From positions 1-64,000 of the forward strand of contig NZ_BQXM01000011.1 in the NCBI RefSeq assembly GCF_022836495.1: 64,000 bases of DNA, in the 5' to 3' direction. Positions 1-7,326 of the stretch are shown in pieces. The DNA is from Desulforhabdus sp. TSK. GTDB taxonomy: Bacteria; Desulfobacterota; Syntrophobacteria; Syntrophobacterales; Syntrophobacteraceae. A program made the position numbers and the translations under genes. The notes beneath the pieces are model-generated. The model was not told the origin of the DNA. It saw only the letters and a program-made list of their open reading frames with translations, and ran no database searches. The number at the start of each line of letters is the position of its first letter. Within the stretch, counting starts at the first letter, position 1.

Positions 1-96
1 TTCTCAGCCTATCTCTCCTTTAGTTTACTACAGGAGGCCATTGATCACATATTGAAGAACTTTGGAACGAAATACACAATCAACTTCTCCACCTAG
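1..96 (+). pseudogene. C-terminal fragment of an unrecognised ORF, possibly a transposase (partial at window edge)
   Basis: Frame 1 is open from the window edge to a TAG at 94-96 and gives about 31 residues ending in ILKNFGTKYTINFST. The gene starts outside the window. I do not recognise the family. A transposase is suggested only by position: the ORF ends 27 bases before the point where the opposite-strand sterol desaturase gene breaks off, which is what the end of an insertion sequence would produce. It could equally be the end of an ordinary gene. Confidence 0.3.
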
Positions 97-123
97 AATG
101 TTGTGAAACTTTTGCTTGGGTAC
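1..123. mobile_element. Probable end of an insertion sequence
   Basis: The sterol desaturase homologue on the minus strand loses its reading frame at about 124, right after its conserved WWDRLLGT motif. Everything left of this point is unrelated to that family and contains the tail of another ORF. An IS insertion with its right end near 97-123 is the simplest reading. The other end, the inverted repeat and the target duplication lie outside the window, so this is inference. Confidence 0.3.
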
Positions 124-801
124 TTAAGTGCCGAGAAGCCTGTCCCACCAGGGGAAATTGAAGCCGTAATTGCTGTTGGTTTCTCGGAGGATCACCGAGT
201 GATGCACCCGGTGCATGTCGGGCGTCACCACCAGAAGCCGCAGGAATCGGTCCACGGCTGCGGGGATATGGATATTGCTGTGGTTGAACATGGAGGTGGC
301 ATTGAGGGCTACCTCGAAGATGAGCACGGCCAGTGGGGGCGGCCCAAGGGCTGCTACCATTGACAGCTTGATGCCCATGGAAACGACAATTTCCAGGGGG
401 TGGAAGCGCAGGCCCGTCGTCACATCATAATCGAGATCCGCGTGATGCACCATGTGCAGCCTCCACAGCGTAGGAACGGCATGGTGGAGGACATGCTGGA
501 GATAGATGGTCAAATCCAGTGCCAGCACTCCCAGGACCACTTGGAGCCGGTAGGGGAGGAGGATTTGGCTGAAGAGTCCCCATTGGTGCTCAGCCGTCAA
601 ATGAGCCAGCGCCACGGGGAGAACCGGGAAGAGAGCCCGAACCGAGAGGGGATTGAGGCCGACGATGACGAGGTTGGCACCCCATCGAGCCGCCTTGGAG
701 GTGGTGAGAGGGCGGCGCGGCGCAAGGATTTCACAGACAGCAACCACAAAAAAGATGCCGAAGAAAAATCCCAGGCGTATGGATGTTTCACTGGCCGTCA
801 C
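124..801 (-). pseudogene. Sterol desaturase / fatty acid hydroxylase family protein, C-terminally truncated
   Basis: This is a membrane di-iron hydroxylase-type protein. Several hydrophobic segments are followed by the family's histidine clusters: LQHVLHH, LHMVHHADLDYD and MHRVHHS, which would bind two irons at the membrane surface. The product stops at WWDRLLGT with a TAA, whereas family members continue for roughly 30-50 residues, so the 3' end appears lost. I place the start at the GTG at 801, which has GGAGG 8 bases upstream; an in-frame GTG at 816 has no good ribosome site. All metal-binding histidines are retained, so some activity is conceivable, but I treat it as broken. The substrate cannot be inferred. 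Confidence 0.7.
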
Positions 802-886
802 GTCGAAGTCCTCCACAGTCCCTATGGTGTGGCTCTGCCCTTAGCGCCTGTCTCTGCGGGCAGCTGAAGCCTCGGGTTTGGACCGT

Positions 887-1591
887 TCATTCCAGGCCCA
901 CCCGCTGTGATGCCTTCATCTTTTCTACTATTTTGGGGATAAAAAAGGAGAATATAAAAAGTCCGAGGGAGAAAAAAACCTTCCAGGAAAGCAGCCCGCT
1001 CCATTGGCGTGTCCACCAGACCTCTTTGACCGTTCCCACAAAGAAGGTGAAAATGAAGGTCCCCACCACAATGCCCAGGGCGGTTCCGAAGAAATAGTCT
1101 CTGAAGCGGACGCGGGTGAGTCCCATCCCGAAGTTCATGGGAGTAAACGGGAAATAGACCAGGCGGAGGTAAAGGACCGTTGCGAATCCGTTGCGCTCGA
1201 TGGCTTCATCATATCTCCTGAGCCTGTCTCCAATGAGGGAGGCGGCAAAATCCCTTCCCAGGTAACGTCCGATGAAGAAGGCCAGGCTTGCTCCCAGCAT
1301 CGCTCCCAGCCACACGTAGAGAAAACCGAAATAGGGGCCGAAAAGGGCAGCCCCCACGATCGTGAGAAGTGTTCCGGGCAAAAAAAGGCAGACGCCTGCC
1401 GCGTAGGCGCCGATGTAGGCCACGGGAGCCCATGGTCCCGCCATTTCCAGAAAAAGCCCCAGCCTTTCGGCCGTAAGGTGCTCCCTCAGCGGCGTGAAGC
1501 GTGCCGTGACAATGGCTGCAGCAATGAAGGCCAGCAGAAAGGCCGCTTTGATGGCTGACCTCTTGCGGGTTTTATTCGCTTGCGCTTCCAT
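887..1591 (-). CDS. TVP38/TMEM64 (SNARE-associated/VTT domain) membrane protein
   Basis: This 234-residue integral membrane protein has an N-terminal transmembrane helix (about residues 13-31), the conserved glycine-rich core FLPGTLLTIVGAALFGP followed by GASLAFFIGRYLGRD, the motif LRLVYFPFTPMNFGMGLTRV, and C-terminal hydrophobic helices. This pattern is typical of the VTT/DedA-like superfamily, implicated in lipid scrambling or transport in the inner membrane. Its ATG lies 3 bases after the stop of the selenoprotein gene, and no separate Shine-Dalgarno sequence is obvious, so translational coupling is likely. The neighbouring redox protein and ArsR regulator suggest a shared stress or metal/redox role, but this is not shown by sequence. 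Confidence 0.85.
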   Translation of the reverse strand: MEAQANKTRKRSAIKAAFLLAFIAAAIVTARFTPLREHLTAERLGLFLEMAGPWAPVAYIGAYAAGVCLFLPGTLLTIVGAALFGPYFGFLYVWLGAMLGASLAFFIGRYLGRDFAASLIGDRLRRYDEAIERNGFATVLYLRLVYFPFTPMNFGMGLTRVRFRDYFFGTALGIVVGTFIFTFFVGTVKEVWWTRQWSGLLSWKVFFSLGLFIFSFFIPKIVEKMKASQRVGLE

Positions 1592-1594
1592 CCA

Positions 1595-1915
1595 TCATTG
1601 CCCAAAGATTCTGCCAAGAATGCCCTTCTTTGAAGTGCCGGGTTCGGGCAGTCCCAGGTTTCGGCAGATCACCCCTTCGACCTTCTCCTGTGAAACATTG
1701 GAACCTTCCACTACGATCTCATCCCCCACCATGACGGCGGGAGCGACGGGCAGATCCAGTTCGAAATATTCATCGTTCTGGTATTCTGCGATGGGTTTGG
1801 AGGTCACCTCAATTTCAATGTCTTTGTACTTTTCGCCCAACCTGGGCATCATCGAGAGGAAATTCTTTCAGGGCTTTCCGTTCGGCTCATTCAGAAAAAA
1901 TCTTACCTTCAGCAT
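1595..1915 (-). CDS. Thioredoxin/glutaredoxin-fold selenoprotein (in-frame UGA = Sec16)
   Basis: Standard ORF calling begins at an internal Met (1852), but the frame is open upstream to an ATG at 1915 with a strong ribosome site (AAGGAG, 8 bases away), interrupted by a single TGA at 1868-1870 (codon 16). Read through, it gives a 106-residue protein starting MLKVRFFLNEPNGKPU-KNF. A beta strand leads into a P-U/C-x-x-F redox site, and LPVAPAVMVGDEIVVEG looks like the cis-proline strand pair of a thioredoxin fold. A hairpin fitting the bacterial SECIS rules lies 24 bases downstream of the UGA (1835-1847). Sec would replace the catalytic cysteine of a glutaredoxin/thioredoxin-like oxidoreductase. 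It is preceded by arsR and two small genes and followed by a TVP38 gene. I am confident of the UGA and hairpin; the exact reaction is unknown. Confidence 0.85.
1835..1847 (-). promoter_or_regulatory. Bacterial SECIS-type hairpin in the selenoprotein mRNA
   Basis: On the minus strand GCCC-AGGTT-GGGC forms a 4-bp G/C stem, extendable by a U-G pair, with a 5-nt loop that begins 25 nt after the UGA and has G at its second and third positions. This meets the published bacterial SECIS criteria (loop 16-37 nt downstream, short stem, G among the first two loop bases) and resembles the AGGUC loop of E. coli fdhF. It would recruit SelB/Sec-tRNA to codon 16. Confidence 0.75.
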
Positions 1916-1994
1916 GGTTGTGTCTCCTTTTTGCTTCCTGTCTGCCGACTTTGTGTATTTCCGCCCTCCGCACGAGGAACTGGTACCCTGCGGC

Positions 1995-2040
1995 GAAAAT
2001 CATCACCTGGTCCGGGGGGGGAAGTCCCCCTTCGAGGGCG
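1995..2040 (+). repeat. Dispersed GTCATC...CCGGGAGG...GTCCCCC repeat, copy 1
   Basis: This copy shares the core ATCATCACCTGGTCCGGG and a terminal GTCCCCCTTCGAGGG hairpin with copies at 3010, 3286 and 51325. It sits in the gap between the selenoprotein gene and the upstream small gene. Confidence 0.6.
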
Positions 2041-2083
2041 GAATCGCACCGCCCCATGGGATAAAAACTTTCGCCAGTCTGTC

Positions 2084-2344
2084 CTAGAGCTTGCCTTCAC
2101 GCTTGAGCTTGGAAAGGAGAAACGTGGCTCCTCTCATGGAGAGGCCTGCTTTTTCCGCCAGCTCTGCTGGATCGAGAGGACCATGCGTTCTCAGGAGGGA
2201 CACAATCTCCTCCTCCAGTTCTTCAAACCAGTCTTCGAAAAGCACCAGGAGATCCGGGTCGGTCATGGCCATCAGCTGCCGCGATTGAGCCACCTTCTCC
2301 ACCAATCTCTGGCACATTTGCGTCGGGTCGACACCTTCGCCCAT
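2084..2344 (-). CDS. Small winged-helix-like hypothetical protein
   Basis: This 86-residue protein has an acidic middle section (LLVLFEDWFEELEEEIVSLL) followed by a predicted helix-turn-helix/winged-helix segment (GPLDPAELAEKAGLSMRGA then FLLSKLKREGKL), so nucleic-acid binding is plausible. It may also contact the neighbouring small protein. It begins 12 bases after the preceding gene's TGA and is in the same reading frame with it, but no SECIS-like hairpin follows that TGA, so I keep them as two genes. Order arsR - small protein - this gene - selenoprotein suggests one operon. Function unknown. Confidence 0.6.
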   Translation of the reverse strand: MGEGVDPTQMCQRLVEKVAQSRQLMAMTDPDLLVLFEDWFEELEEEIVSLLRTHGPLDPAELAEKAGLSMRGATFLLSKLKREGKL

Positions 2345-2356
2345 GCATTCAGCCAG

Positions 2357-2557
2357 TCAGAGGTGAACGAGGCTCGAGACCTTATCGTTCCTGGATTCTC
2401 CCATGAGCTCCCAAAGAAACTGGGAGCGCGCCTCATCGCCCAGCGTGGAGAAAAGCACCTTCAGTACCCCGGCGATTCCTTCCAGCGCCTCCTCCGGGTC
2501 CAGGCGGCGGATGGCTCTCAACATCTCATCCATGTGAATACTGATGACACTTCCCAT
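2357..2557 (-). CDS. Small hypothetical protein downstream of arsR
   Basis: This predicted helical protein of 66 residues contains LDPEEALEGIAGVLKVLFST and ends in DKVSSLVHL. The start at 2557 almost touches the arsR stop (2559-2561), implying translational coupling; an alternative start is the Met at residue 9. I recall similar short proteins ending in K-V-S-S-(L/M)-V-H beside redox or regulator genes in Deltaproteobacteria but cannot name a family. No metal site or membrane segment is evident. Confidence 0.6.
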   Translation of the reverse strand: MGSVISIHMDEMLRAIRRLDPEEALEGIAGVLKVLFSTLGDEARSQFLWELMGESRNDKVSSLVHL

Positions 2558-2558
2558 C

Positions 2559-2954
2559 TCAAAAGGTTTTCCTTGCCGTCAGCAGATCTGTCGCCACGGT
2601 GCTCAGGGTGCGAATGACTTCCAGGATTCTGGGATCGACGAGCTCATAGTAGATGAAAGGACCATTGCGCTCGATCTTGACCAGGAGGGAGCGCTTCAGC
2701 TCCTTGAGGTGGTGGGATACGAGGGGCTGTGAGAGACCGAGCTCCTCCACGATGCTGGAAACGGATTTCTTGCCGCTGCTGACGCAAAGGATGATCCGCA
2801 GCCGGTTTTCGTCTGAAAGACTCTTGGCCAGAAACGCCACGGAATGATAGTGTTCGTCCTGCAGTAACGGCACGTGCCGACCTTCAAGAGGCTCCTGACT
2901 TGCCTGATGGCTGTCGAGATCCCTCAGAGACTTTTCTCGGGCTGTCTTTCCCAT
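2559..2954 (-). CDS. ArsR-family winged-helix transcriptional regulator
   Basis: From the ATG at 2954 the product is 131 residues (the frame is open further upstream but the extension looks non-coding). The core is an ArsR/SmtB winged helix: AFLAKSLSDENRLRIILCV, then the recognition helix SIVEELGLSQPLVSHHLKEL and the wing LVKIERNGPFIYYELVD. The usual ELCVC metal site of ArsR is replaced by ILCVSSGKKS, leaving one cysteine, so it may sense redox state or another ligand rather than arsenite. It heads the small-protein/selenoprotein/TVP38 operon and probably autoregulates it. Confidence 0.85.
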   Translation of the reverse strand: MGKTAREKSLRDLDSHQASQEPLEGRHVPLLQDEHYHSVAFLAKSLSDENRLRIILCVSSGKKSVSSIVEELGLSQPLVSHHLKELKRSLLVKIERNGPFIYYELVDPRILEVIRTLSTVATDLLTARKTF

Positions 2955-3009
2955 GGGTATCCGTCCAGTTCTTACTGTGTGGAGCCGGGAGACGCTGTAC
3001 ATGGGGGCG

Positions 3010-3059
3010 GAAGTCATCCCCTGGCACGGGAGGTTTGGAAATCCCTCTCTGAAGGGGGA
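3010..3059 (+). repeat. Dispersed repeat, copy 2
   Basis: This copy contains AAGTCATCCCCTGGCACGGG followed by AGGTTTGGAAATCCC and a closing GGGGGA. It is collinear with the copies at 1995, 3286 and 51325. Confidence 0.55.
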
Positions 3060-3285
3060 TCCAGGGAATGTGCCATGACGCTCACCCCCCCACCTCTCCC
3101 CCCTCGATATTGTTGACCTGAAGAGGTGGATGCGTTGCCTTTCAGCCTGTTCAGCAAGCCTGAGCACAAACCGTCGATCAGCTCTTGAGTCAGGCCAAAA
3201 GCATATCAATTATTGTTTATGTGATTATGATCTGAAATGTCAACTCCTGAATTTCGATTTGGGCGGGACACTGCTGCAACGCGGG

Positions 3286-3322
3286 GAAAGTCATCCCCTT
3301 TTCCGAGGTTTTTGAAGTTCCA
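3286..3322 (+). repeat. Dispersed repeat, copy 3 (degenerate)
   Basis: This copy keeps GAAAGTCATCCCC, CCGAGG and TTTTTGAAGT in the same order as the others but lacks the terminal G/C hairpin. Confidence 0.4.
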
Positions 3323-3347
3323 CATTGCCGGGAGACCTGCAGGATCC

Positions 3348-4907
3348 TCATAGTTTCCCTTTGTGCCCGGCAGGCTTCGGGGAGCGTCTGAAGAATCCCG
3401 GCTTCTTCGGTGCCGGCTGGTCCATAAATCCCGCCAGGTAGTCTTTCCACCTGACGGTCAAGAGCCGCTGGAAGGCCGACGGCAAATGGAGCCGCTGCAC
3501 AGCCCGTGTGAAGGCGACGTAGGCTATGTTGATCTCCTCTTCATACTGAGGGGATTCATGCTGAGCCGCGGCAGAGATGTTTTCCGCGATATCCACATCG
3601 ATGGTCACTTCGTCATACTGCTGGCCTTTGGCCGTATGAATGGTGGAGAGAGTGATATCCTTCGGGGTCTCGGAAGTAGTCCTGCCTCGGGCGAGATCGG
3701 ACATTTCGAACACCAGGGCAGGAAAGGCATCATGGCCGTGCCGTTTGACAATCTGGGCCATGCCCGTCAGGGGGAAATCCCCCATGGATTCTGCATAGTC
3801 TTCCAGCTGCCCGAAGGATGCGAAAGAGCCGATGAAAACGTCCCTGATCCTGTCTTTTTGGCCCCTCGAGAGCCAGTAAACATCCAGGGTCCGGAAGAGG
3901 ACATGCTGCAGGTCACGTTCGAAATGAAAAGACTTCCCTTCCGAACGGAGCTGTATGGCCTTTGAAAAGAGTGCCAGGTTGGTTCGAGTCAATATGGCCC
4001 GGGAGGCGGTGCCTGTTCTTGAGGGCTGCACCGGGGAGAGGGAGACGCAGGATGATTTCTCGGGATTCCCGGAGATGTGGAATTTCTTCTCCTGCTTGGC
4101 CTCCTGGATGAAGAGGCTGGCCAACTCGGCTATGGCGCTGCCGAATCGAAAGCTCAGCGTCAGATGGAAGTCCTCGTCACAGGCAAGCCTCTCCATGGCG
4201 TCGGTGGCATAGCGGAAGCTGTAGATCTGCTGATGGGAGTCTCCCACAAGGACGATGCGCCTTCGACACCCTTGGAGCGCATGGAGCATGATGGGGGAGA
4301 GATCCTGGGCCTCATCCACCAGGATGAGGTCGTAGCGGTCGAGCTCCTGGTGGAATTGCCCGGACTTATGAAAAAGCTTCAGATAGAAATCGTGAGGGCA
4401 CGGCTTTTCACGCCGGTTCCAGACGGTTGCGATGTCCCGGCATGCCTGGATGATCCTGCCTGCCTGCTTCTCGAAAAATGGCTTCAATTCGGGGGAGAGA
4501 TGCCGGTAGAAATCCTCTACGGCGCTCTCGAGCCTGGTATGTTGCGAGTTCAAAAAATATGTGAGGTACTGGTGGCTGATGCCGGCAAGGTGGTGGGCGG
4601 CCTTCTCCCTGCCGAATGCGGGAAGCATGTCGACGGGACTGAAGACACCCAGGTTCTCCTTCCAGCGATAGCCCTCCCTCCGGTAGGCGAGGGAATGGAC
4701 GGTGTGGACCTGGACGCTGGTCGGGAACTGCTTCTGAGCGGCCTCCCGGGCCTTGCGGTTGAAGACCAGGTAAAGCGCTCGCTTATCCGGATGCTTTTCG
4801 GCGAGCATCAGCAGAGTCGTCGTCTTTCCCGTTCCTGCCCGTGCATTGATCCGAATGACTCGCCCCCTGGAATCCAGGATGGCCTCTTGCTCGCTTGTGG
4901 GTTTCAT
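3348..4907 (-). CDS. SF1 (UvrD/Rep, Fbh1-like) DNA helicase
   Basis: This 519-residue superfamily I helicase has Walker A NARAGTGKTT (residues 21-30), Walker B/motif II VDEAQDLSP (near 198), motif III VLVGDSHQQIYSFR, motif IV-like LSFRFG, and the C-terminal motifs STIHTAKGQQYDEV and INIAYVAFTRA. It lacks the large 1B/2B insertions of UvrD and is closest in layout to bacterial relatives of the eukaryotic Fbh1 anti-recombinase helicase. It would translocate on single-stranded DNA and displace strands or recombinase filaments. It appears monocistronic, with no partner nuclease nearby. No convincing Shine-Dalgarno precedes the ATG. Confidence 0.85.
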   Translation of the reverse strand: MKPTSEQEAILDSRGRVIRINARAGTGKTTTLLMLAEKHPDKRALYLVFNRKAREAAQKQFPTSVQVHTVHSLAYRREGYRWKENLGVFSPVDMLPAFGREKAAHHLAGISHQYLTYFLNSQHTRLESAVEDFYRHLSPELKPFFEKQAGRIIQACRDIATVWNRREKPCPHDFYLKLFHKSGQFHQELDRYDLILVDEAQDLSPIMLHALQGCRRRIVLVGDSHQQIYSFRYATDAMERLACDEDFHLTLSFRFGSAIAELASLFIQEAKQEKKFHISGNPEKSSCVSLSPVQPSRTGTASRAILTRTNLALFSKAIQLRSEGKSFHFERDLQHVLFRTLDVYWLSRGQKDRIRDVFIGSFASFGQLEDYAESMGDFPLTGMAQIVKRHGHDAFPALVFEMSDLARGRTTSETPKDITLSTIHTAKGQQYDEVTIDVDIAENISAAAQHESPQYEEEINIAYVAFTRAVQRLHLPSAFQRLLTVRWKDYLAGFMDQPAPKKPGFFRRSPKPAGHKGKL

Positions 4908-5564
4908 GAATCAACGAGTATCACAGAGTCCTATCGAGTGTCGAGCAGTTGGTGGCAGCCCCCTGCATTCAGCGGCTTACAGTCGCTTTCACACTGCAGT
5001 TTCGGGTGGCCTGTGTCTTTGTCAACTCGTATTCCCTTGAGGGAAGATGTTTCGGCAGTGCGGAGATACTTTTTCCCGTTATCAGTTTCTGGTTGACTAT
5101 TGTATGACATTTGCTCGTAGTTAGCTGTGATTTAGCTGCAAGCAGGCAGCGAATAGCCCAGAGAGCGTTTTGGGAGGCCTGAGCATCTTGTGCGCGGGTA
5201 CTTGAAGGATTCTTTGAAGAATCATTCGGCTGGTGTTGGATGCGGTGCCATCGTGGGTAGAGGGTGGCATCCTGATGACCTTCCAGCCCATGTTTCATGT
5301 TTAGATTGCTGTCTGAATACTCTTACCCGCGCTCGCTCATTCATCATTACTCGACTCTGAAGATCCTTCTCTCGTCCGCTCGCTATTCAATCTCACAATT
5401 CCACTTTCACCCGCCCTGCAGTCCGTTCGTAAAGGCATTCATCATTAAAGCTTGACAAGTGGCCGGCACGGTCATCGCCGGTGCCCCGGGTGCAATCCTG
5501 CTCGCTTCGACGAAGCGGCGGGAAGTCATTGTGTCACTGTTGAGGTTTATTCACAGGGCTGATA
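4908..5564. other. Intergenic region between helicase and TRAP operon
   Basis: These 657 bases separate divergent genes and must hold both promoters. I see a TTGACA at 5452-5457 on the plus strand without a good -10, and G/C-rich inverted repeats around 5460-5520 (CCGGCACGG...CCGGTGCC and GCTTCGACGAAGC). A 109-codon minus ORF at 4969-5298 has no recognisable features. No RNA gene is identified. Confidence 0.4.
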
Positions 5565-6662
5565 GTGAAAGGTATTGGGGCACGGCTTTTCTGCGTGGGA
5601 AAAGTCGTGCGTGGGAAGGTAGCCGAACTGTGCCTTGCAGTCGCCGTCAGCCTGGTTTTGACGGTCACCGGAATCGGTTTTGCCCAACAGAAGGACCCCC
5701 GGGAGGCATGGAAGCCCAAATTTGATCCCTCGGGTGCCAAGTTCGTCATGAAAGTCTCGATCGTTTCCAGTCCGGCCATAGAGGGCTTCGCAGTCGGCTT
5801 CCGAATCCGGGATGAGCTCTGGAAGCGAACGAACGGGCAGGTCTTTTACGACTATTACCCTCTTTCCATGCTGGGCGGCGAAATCGAAGTCCTGAACCAG
5901 CTCACCATGGGGGCGGTCCAGGGCATGCTCTGCTCGTTCGTCGTGGCGCCGAAGATCGGCCCCCGGTTCGGCGTGGTGAATCTCCCTTTCCTGGTGGACT
6001 CGTTCGATAAGCTCGACAAATTCGTGGGCGACAAGGAGATCTTCAACCATTTCCTTTCCGCCGCCGAATCCAACGGTGTCATGGCCGTTGAAATCAGCGG
6101 CTACGGCAACTACGGTTGGGCCTCCGTAAAGCCCATCAAGACGCTCGCAGACGCAAAGCCCTTGAAGTTCCGTATCGCGGAAGCGGACGTGAACCAGAGC
6201 ATCTACAAAGCATGGGGACTCAATATCGTGCCAATGCCGTGGCCCGAGGTGCAGATCGCCTTGAAAAACGGGGTCATTGACGCCCTGGACCAGACCGCGA
6301 TGGTCTGCAACATCACCAAGAAGTTTGAGGTGGCGAAATACTGGACACCTGTCAACTACGCGCAGGGTCTCCTCATCCACATGATCAACAAGAGCTTTTA
6401 CGATTCGCTCCCGCCCGACCTTCAGAAAACGGTCGTCGAAGTGATCCGCGAGGAGTGTGCGAAGACCCGCGATCTCACGCGCAAGCAGGAGGAAACTGAA
6501 ATCCAGAAGGCGAAAGCGTCGGGAGTCGAGTTCATTCCGCTGCCGAAGGAGGACATGGAACGTATGAGGAAAGAGGGCCAGGTCGTCTTCAAGGAGTGGC
6601 AGCCGAAGATCGGTGCGGAGTATCTCAAGAAGGTCGAGAATCTGCTGGGCTACAAGCAATGA
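5565..6662 (+). CDS. dctP: TRAP transporter solute-binding protein (DctP family)
   Basis: This periplasmic substrate-binding protein of a tripartite ATP-independent transporter has 365 residues from a GTG at 5565. It carries a signal peptide with hydrophobic core LCLAVAVSLVLTVTGIGFA. The mature part has DctP-family features: PLSMLGGEIEVLNQLTMGAVQG, KPLKFRIAEADVNQSIYKAWG with the conserved substrate-carboxylate arginine in KFRI, and PWPEVQIALKNGVIDALDQT. A carboxylate substrate is expected from the family, but which one is unknown. A later GTG within the signal region is an alternative start. A strong hairpin follows the gene, and dctQ and dctM follow that. Confidence 0.9.
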   Translation: MKGIGARLFCVGKVVRGKVAELCLAVAVSLVLTVTGIGFAQQKDPREAWKPKFDPSGAKFVMKVSIVSSPAIEGFAVGFRIRDELWKRTNGQVFYDYYPLSMLGGEIEVLNQLTMGAVQGMLCSFVVAPKIGPRFGVVNLPFLVDSFDKLDKFVGDKEIFNHFLSAAESNGVMAVEISGYGNYGWASVKPIKTLADAKPLKFRIAEADVNQSIYKAWGLNIVPMPWPEVQIALKNGVIDALDQTAMVCNITKKFEVAKYWTPVNYAQGLLIHMINKSFYDSLPPDLQKTVVEVIREECAKTRDLTRKQEETEIQKAKASGVEFIPLPKEDMERMRKEGQVVFKEWQPKIGAEYLKKVENLLGYKQ

Positions 6663-6674
6663 TGCAGTTTGCGA

Positions 6675-6698
6675 GGGCCGCGCTTCACGGCGCGGCCC
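6675..6698 (+). terminator. Intercistronic G/C hairpin between dctP and dctQ
   Basis: GGGCCGCGC and GCGCGGCCC form a perfect 9-bp stem with a 6-nt loop, followed by GGCTTTT. It probably acts as a partial terminator or mRNA 3' stabiliser, giving more binding protein than membrane subunits, as is common in TRAP and ABC operons. A second inverted repeat, AACTGG...CCAGTT, lies at about 6705-6741. Confidence 0.6.
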
Positions 6699-6799
6699 GG
6701 CTTTTAACTGGAATAGCCCTTCTCACACCGTTTTCCAGTTAGAATGGCTCACATCACATCCGCGCCCGAACCCGGGCGGCTCTCGGGAGGAACCGGAGA

Positions 6800-7294
6800 A
6801 TGTTTCGAAGCGTCCTTCGCCGTTTGGACAAGATTCTCTATTTTCTGGAAGACTGGATACTATTCCTGACGGTCTTCACTGCCATGATAGCGATGTTCCT
6901 TAACGTCACCACGCGGTACTTGATGACCTACACGATGACCTGGCCCGAGGAGTATGTCCGGCAGGTCATCATGGTCACCACATTCATCGGGATTTCGGTG
7001 GCGGTACGCAACCGGGCCATGATCCGCATCGACGCATTACCGAACCTGTTCCCGAGACTCAAGAAACCCCTCGACTTCATCAATCATGCATCCATTTTGG
7101 CCTTTTCATATTTTTTGATCCATGTCGGCCTCAAGCTTGTTGGACTCCAGGCGATGACCGGACAGGTGACCACCGTCCTGAAGATCCCCACGGTCATACT
7201 CTACAGCGTCCTGCCTCTCATGGGCAGCCTGATGATACTGCGGCAAATACAGGTCATCGTGGAAGACCTCACAGGCAGGAAAGTCGCGGAATAG
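6800..7294 (+). CDS. dctQ: TRAP transporter small membrane subunit (DctQ family)
   Basis: This 164-residue inner-membrane protein has four predicted helices. The first begins with LYFLEDWILFLTVFTAMIAM, then comes the family motif TRYLMTYTMTWPEEYVRQ (aromatic-proline-glutamate segment) and VAVRNRAMIRIDAL, matching DctQ proteins. It pairs with DctM in the sodium-driven TRAP translocator. GGAGG lies just upstream of the ATG at 6800. It lies between dctP and dctM in the usual order. Confidence 0.9.
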   Translation: MFRSVLRRLDKILYFLEDWILFLTVFTAMIAMFLNVTTRYLMTYTMTWPEEYVRQVIMVTTFIGISVAVRNRAMIRIDALPNLFPRLKKPLDFINHASILAFSYFLIHVGLKLVGLQAMTGQVTTVLKIPTVILYSVLPLMGSLMILRQIQVIVEDLTGRKVAE

Positions 7295-7326
7295 ATTGAA
7301 TCCTTGCAGCAAGGGACTGGACACCT

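Larger units (their letters stand above)
2955..3347. other. Intergenic region with two copies of the dispersed repeat
   Basis: This stretch separates the arsR operon from the helicase gene, and both run leftward. It contains two repeat copies (3010-3059 and 3286-3322) and A/T-rich DNA around 3205-3240. The promoter of the arsR operon should lie here, but I see no clear -35/-10 pair. Short ORFs in both strands look random. Confidence 0.5.

Noticed and set aside
2084-2557. Two small ORFs in one frame separated by a single TGA, possibly a second selenoprotein
   Set aside because: The TGA at 2357-2359 is not followed by a hairpin with the right loop and distance, the first ORF ends in a plausible natural C-terminus (DKVSSLVHL), and there is no redox motif around the TGA.
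4969-5298. 109-codon minus ORF between helicase and TRAP operon
   Set aside because: No Shine-Dalgarno sequence, biased composition without a hydrophobic core pattern, and it occupies the region where two divergent promoters are needed.
5547-6659. 370-codon minus ORF antisense to dctP (and a similar 405-codon ORF antisense to dctM)
   Set aside because: Shadow ORFs caused by codon bias; His/Asp/Arg-rich composition typical of antisense reading, while the plus-strand genes have clear family matches.
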